From: Pseudomonas sp.
Lineage (GTDB): Bacteria; Pseudomonadota; Gammaproteobacteria; Pseudomonadales; Pseudomonadaceae
Length of the DNA stretch: 64,000 bases
Assembly: GCF_030684895.1 (NCBI RefSeq)
Contig: NZ_JAUXXP010000084.1
Span: 1 to 64,000 of the forward strand
Direction of reading: 5' to 3'
Part shown: positions 60,765-64,000 of the stretch, one piece after another
Layout of the letters: each line of letters starts with the position of its first letter
Position numbering within the stretch: position 1 is the stretch's first letter
Notes under the pieces: generated by a model
Database searches by the model: none
The model's input: only the letters and a program-made list of their open reading frames with translations
What the model was told of the DNA's origin: nothing
Program-made: the position numbers and the translations under genes

Positions 60765-62792
60765 ATGAGTGAGCAAAACCAAGGCCTCGCCGGCAGTCCC
60801 AGCGATTGGCCCAAAGCGCTGTTTTATGTCGCGCTGCTGTTTTCCATCTTCCAGATCATCACTGCGGCCTTCCACCCGGTCTCCAGCCAGATTCTGCGCG
60901 CGGTGCATGTGGGCTTTCTGCTGCTGGTGGTGTTTCTCTGTTTTCCCGCCCGTGGCAAAGATCAGCCATGGCAGCCGCTGGCCTGGCTACTGGGCCTGGC
61001 CGGCATGGCCACGGCGTTCTACCAGTGGTATTTCGAAGCCGATCTGATTCAGCGCTCCGGTGATCTGACCCAGAGCGATATGGTCGTCGGTCTGTTGCTG
61101 ATCGTCCTGGTGTTCGAGGCTGCGCGGCGGGTGATGGGCATTGCCCTGCCGTTGATCTGCGCGCTGTTTCTGGTCTACGGCTTGTTCGGCCAGTACCTGC
61201 CGGGCGACCTGATGCACCGTGGCTACGCCATCGACCAGATCGTCAACCAGCTGGCCTTCGGCACCGAGGGCCTGTACGGCACGCCGACCTACGTATCGGC
61301 CACCTATATCTTCCTGTTTATCCTGTTCGGTGCGTTCCTTGAACAGGCCGGGATGATCAAGCTGTTCACCGATTTCGCCATGGGCCTGTTCGGCCACAAA
61401 CTGGGCGGCCCAGCGAAGGTCTCGGTGGTGTCGTCGGCGCTGATGGGCACCATCACCGGTTCGGGTGTGGCCAACGTGGTCACCACCGGCCAGTTCACCA
61501 TCCCGTTGATGAAGCGTTTCGGCTACAAGCCGGCGTTTGCCGGCGGCGTGGAAGCGACCTCGTCGATGGGCAGCCAGATCATGCCGCCGATCATGGGTGC
61601 GGTGGCCTTTATCATGGCCGAGACGATCAACGTACCGTTCTTTGAGGTGGCCAAGGCCGCGTTGATCCCGGCGCTGCTGTACTTCGGCTCGGTGTTCTGG
61701 ATGGTTCACCTGGAAGCCAAGCGCGCCAACCTGCGCGGCCTGCCGAAAGACCAATGCCCGAACCCCTGGGCGGCGGTGAAGCAGCGCTGGTACCTGCTGA
61801 TTCCGCTGTTCATCCTCATCTACCTGCTGTTCTCCGGGCGCACGCCGCTGTTCTCCGGGATGGTCGGCCTGGCGCTGACCGCCATCGTGATTCTCGGCTC
61901 GGCGATCATCCTGCGGGTGTCGTCCAAGGTTATGCGCTTCGCCTTCTGGATCGCCCTGGGCGTGCTCTGCGCCGGTTTCTTCCAGCTCGGTATCGGCGTG
62001 GTGTTCGGCGTGGTGGCGCTGCTGGTGGCGGTGTGCTGGTTTATCAAAGGTGGCCGCGACACGTTGCGGATCTGCCTGCACGCACTGGTGGAAGGTGCAC
62101 GGCACGCCGTGCCGGTGGGCATCGCCTGCGCCCTGGTCGGGGTGATTATCGGCGTGGTGTCGCTGACCGGTGTGGCGTCGACCTTCGCCGGCTATATCCT
62201 CGCCATCGGCCAGGACAATCTGTTCCTTTCGCTGATCCTCACCATGCTCACCTGCCTGGTACTGGGCATGGGTATCCCGACCATCCCCAACTACATCATC
62301 ACCAGCTCAATTGCCGCGCCGGCGCTGCTGGAGCTGGGCGTGCCGCTGATCGTGTCACATATGTTCGTGTTCTATTTCGGCATCATGGCCGACCTTACGC
62401 CGCCGGTGGCGCTGGCCTGTTTCGCAGCCGCACCGATTGCCAAGGAAAGCGGCCTGAAGATCAGCCTGTGGGCCATTCGTATCGCCGTGGCCGGGTTTAT
62501 CGTGCCGTTTATGGCGGTGTACGAGCCGGCGCTGATGCTGCAGGGCGACAGCCTGCTGGCCACGCTGTATGTGGTGGGCAAGGCGGCGTTGGCGATTGGT
62601 ATCTGGGGCGCAATCTTTACCGGCTATCTGCAGGCCAAGATGCCTTGGTGGGAGCGCGCGCTGGGCTTTGCCGCCGGTGCCAGCCTGATTCTGGCTACGC
62701 CCATGAGTGACGAGATCGGCTTCGCCCTGGCGGCGCTGTTTATCGCCCAGCACTTCTGGCGTGCCCATCGCGCCCAGGTGGCCACGGCATGA
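60765..62792 (+). CDS. TRAP transporter fused permease (4TM-12TM, TAXI type)
   Basis: 675 residues, extremely hydrophobic, with about 16 helices. N-terminal DctQ-like four-helix part (ALFYVALLFSIFQIITAAF, VHVGFLLLVVFLCF) fused to a DctM-like part with KVSVVSSALMGTITGSGVANVVTTGQFTIPLMKRFGYKP and MADLTPPVALACFAAAPIAK. Na+- or H+-driven secondary uptake with the periplasmic TAXI receptor. The ATG at 60765 gives MSEQNQGLAG; an in-frame ATG at 60729 is less likely. Overlaps the DUF1850 gene by 4 bp. Confidence 0.94.
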   Translation: MSEQNQGLAGSPSDWPKALFYVALLFSIFQIITAAFHPVSSQILRAVHVGFLLLVVFLCFPARGKDQPWQPLAWLLGLAGMATAFYQWYFEADLIQRSGDLTQSDMVVGLLLIVLVFEAARRVMGIALPLICALFLVYGLFGQYLPGDLMHRGYAIDQIVNQLAFGTEGLYGTPTYVSATYIFLFILFGAFLEQAGMIKLFTDFAMGLFGHKLGGPAKVSVVSSALMGTITGSGVANVVTTGQFTIPLMKRFGYKPAFAGGVEATSSMGSQIMPPIMGAVAFIMAETINVPFFEVAKAALIPALLYFGSVFWMVHLEAKRANLRGLPKDQCPNPWAAVKQRWYLLIPLFILIYLLFSGRTPLFSGMVGLALTAIVILGSAIILRVSSKVMRFAFWIALGVLCAGFFQLGIGVVFGVVALLVAVCWFIKGGRDTLRICLHALVEGARHAVPVGIACALVGVIIGVVSLTGVASTFAGYILAIGQDNLFLSLILTMLTCLVLGMGIPTIPNYIITSSIAAPALLELGVPLIVSHMFVFYFGIMADLTPPVALACFAAAPIAKESGLKISLWAIRIAVAGFIVPFMAVYEPALMLQGDSLLATLYVVGKAALAIGIWGAIFTGYLQAKMPWWERALGFAAGASLILATPMSDEIGFALAALFIAQHFWRAHRAQVATA

Positions 62793-63211
62793 TCGGTCTG
62801 TGCCTGGGTTTGGCCGGTGCGGTGTGGGCAGAAGTGCCCACACCCAGCTTTACCCTGGCCTGGACACACACCATCGAGAAGATTCGTTGGGAAGAGGATT
62901 ACCGCGTCACGTCTGAGGGGTTGCTCCTCGGCGAGGCACGGGTCAAAGGTTCCGGGGCCGGTATGGAAATTCCAGACGGCGCCGAACTGCGCGAGGGCAG
63001 CTGGCATTACCAGCGTCAGCTACCACCCTTGCAACCACTGCGTTTGGGGCGAACCCCCGAGGCAGGGGATTACCAACTGTGTTTCAACCAGCGTTGCCAC
63101 TCGATGAGTGAATGGCTCGGCCCGCCACAAGCGACCCAGCCGGCGTTGGAACTCTGGAGCTGTGAGCAAAGCTCCCCGGCCGCCTCGGCGGCAGGCCAGG
63201 ACGACGGCTAA
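62789..63211 (+). CDS. DUF1850 protein associated with TAXI-TRAP transporters
   Basis: 140 residues. A cleavable signal peptide is likely (MIGLCLGLAGAVWA-EV). The family core is FTLAWTHTIEKIRWEEDYRV and a GAGMEIPDGA segment, with two cysteines (CFNQRC) that may pair in the periplasm. DUF1850 genes often adjoin TAXI-TRAP permeases; the function is unknown. ATGA overlap with the permease gene indicates coupling. A terminator lies 46 bp downstream. Confidence 0.82.
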   Translation: MIGLCLGLAGAVWAEVPTPSFTLAWTHTIEKIRWEEDYRVTSEGLLLGEARVKGSGAGMEIPDGAELREGSWHYQRQLPPLQPLRLGRTPEAGDYQLCFNQRCHSMSEWLGPPQATQPALELWSCEQSSPAASAAGQDDG

Positions 63212-63257
63212 GGCTGCGTCTGCTCCCGGGCCATAAGCCTTGGTTGTTGTAGAGGAG

Positions 63258-63289
63258 AACCCCCATTTGGCGTAGCCGGTGGGGGTTTT
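63258..63289 (+). terminator. Rho-independent terminator of the TRAP operon
   Basis: AACCCCCA and TGGGGGTTTT arms with an inner GGC/GCC pair in the loop, followed by T-rich sequence. Closes the binding protein-permease-DUF1850 unit. Confidence 0.8.
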
Positions 63290-63327
63290 GTTCGTTTGGT
63301 CTGACGCATCGGCAAACAGGCGTTCAC

Positions 63328-63415
63328 TTTACGAATGAAAGTTTAGCTTCGGCCATATGTAAGTTTCATATCGTCCATGTGTAAAAAAGTGTTCGGCCAT
63401 ATGTAAGTTTTTAGA
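63328..63415. repeat. Tandem 22-bp direct repeats (iteron-like)
   Basis: CGGCCATATGTAAGTTT at 63350 and again at 63394, with CGTCCATGTGTAA at 63372 between them: exact 22-bp period, two helical turns. A fourth degenerate unit (ACGAATGAAAGTTT) fits the same phase from 63328. Extended exact copy: TTCGGCCATATGTAAGTTT at 63348-63366 and 63392-63410. The region is AT-richer than its surroundings and lies between the TRAP terminator and the acetyltransferase gene. Probably a multimer-bound regulatory site. Confidence 0.75.
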
Positions 63416-63542
63416 AGGCTCTGGTTGCCCGATTCATTCTGTTTAAAGAGATATCTTCAACAGGATTGCCGAACCTATCGTAGGTCATTAGCCTGCGTTT
63501 TTTCATGGGCTAGATGGCCTTACCAGAGCGGCGGAAGACGAC

Positions 63543-64000
63543 ATGAGCGAGCAGGGCGGCACCATCACCTATTACCTGGATATGCAGCACCCCGAACAGA
63601 TTCTTGCCAAGCCGCTGCCGGCCGACCTGAGCGTGGTGGAATGCCAGCTCAAGCAGTTTCAGCTCAACCGCTTTCTCTACCAGCTGGTCGGCGAGCCCTG
63701 GCAGTGGACTGACAAACTCAGCTGGACCGACGCGCAGTGGCGCGAGCTGATCGAGCAGCCCAATCACCGCACCTGGGTGGCCTATAACCAGGGCGCTATC
63801 GCTGGTTACTACGAGCTGTTGCGTGATGCCGACGGCGCAGTAGAAATTCTCTATTTCGGCCTGGCTGAGGCCTTCTTCGGCCAGGGCTTCGGCGGCCCGC
63901 TGCTCACTCACGCCCTGCAATCCGCCTGGGCCTGGCCGGGCACCACGAAGGTCTGGGTGCATACCTGCAGCCTCGATCACCCCAGCGCACTGGCCAACTA
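63543..64000 (+). CDS. GNAT-family N-acetyltransferase (3' end outside window)
   Basis: The first 152 residues are visible from ATG 63543 (MSEQGGTITYYLDMQHPEQI). The GNAT core is seen as WVAYNQGAIAGYYELLRD, the acetyl-CoA loop FFGQGFGGPLLTHAL (Q/RxxGxG/A form) and the KVWVHTCSLDHPSALAN segment. The protein type resembles small-molecule acetyltransferases; the substrate is unknown. The 22-bp repeats end 128 bp upstream of the start. The ribosome site GGAAGACG is weak. Confidence 0.85.
   Translation, partial: MSEQGGTITYYLDMQHPEQILAKPLPADLSVVECQLKQFQLNRFLYQLVGEPWQWTDKLSWTDAQWRELIEQPNHRTWVAYNQGAIAGYYELLRDADGAVEILYFGLAEAFFGQGFGGPLLTHALQSAWAWPGTTKVWVHTCSLDHPSALAN

Noticed and set aside
63328..63415. 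CRISPR array
   Set aside because: Period of 22 bp with near-identical whole units and no unique spacers; no cas genes nearby.

Overview
The window is an uninterrupted piece of a Pseudomonas-type (gammaproteobacterial) chromosome centred on the replication origin. The gene order tag-glyQ-glyS-gmhB-lptA-gyrB-recF-dnaN-dnaA-oriC-rpmH-rnpA-yidD-yidC-mnmE-mnmG-rsmG-parA-parB-atpIBEFHAGDC-glmU-glmR-glmS is the classical Pseudomonas origin neighbourhood, and protein lengths and start contexts match that genus. Several families of short palindromic intergenic repeats of the kind common in Pseudomonas support this. The species cannot be fixed from the sequence.

Region 1 (1-15.8 kb) reads away from the origin. 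It holds a c-di-GMP-binding PilZ protein (cut by the window edge), a lipid A-type acyltransferase, DNA repair (tag), glycyl-tRNA synthetase (glyQS), heptose phosphatase (gmhB), a PlsC-like acyltransferase, then gyrB-recF-dnaN-dnaA and oriC. Three parS-like ParB sites lie around gyrB/recF. To the right of oriC are rpmH-rnpA-yidD-yidC. Region 2 (15.8-34.9 kb) holds mnmE, a second origin-like intergenic region, mnmG-rsmG-parA-parB, the nine-gene ATP synthase operon with a readable promoter and terminator, and the UDP-GlcNAc block glmU-glmR-glmS, whose 3' end is the standard attTn7 target (unoccupied).

Region 3 (34.9-53.5 kb) is an aerobic-type cobalamin (B12) ring-synthesis locus in several blocks: cobE-cobM; riboswitch-cobW-cobN; a chelatase ATPase/VWA gene and cobF; riboswitch-cobG-cobH-cobI-cbiG/cobJ; and cobL-cobK followed by a 2Fe-2S ferredoxin-like gene. 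Two features stand out. The chelatase ATPase and VWA halves are in different frames joined at an A AAA AAG slippery site followed by a 9-bp hairpin, so one gene probably makes both subunits by programmed -1 frameshifting. In addition, both B12 riboswitches sit next to copies of one roughly 140-bp structured inverted-repeat element whose two copies differ by compensatory changes. An AT-richer orphan AAA ATPase gene is inserted between cobF and cbiG/cobJ, flanked by repeats.

Region 4 (53.6-63.5 kb) carries a three-gene bufferin-like RiPP cluster (Cys-rich exported precursor, DUF692/MNIO enzyme, DUF2063 partner). It is followed by a DctB/DctD-like two-component system and a TAXI-type TRAP transporter (binding protein, fused permease, DUF1850 protein). 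A near-consensus sigma-54 promoter with two upstream palindromes precedes the transporter and suggests direct control by the neighbouring response regulator. The window ends with three to four tandem 22-bp repeats upstream of a GNAT acetyltransferase cut by the window edge.
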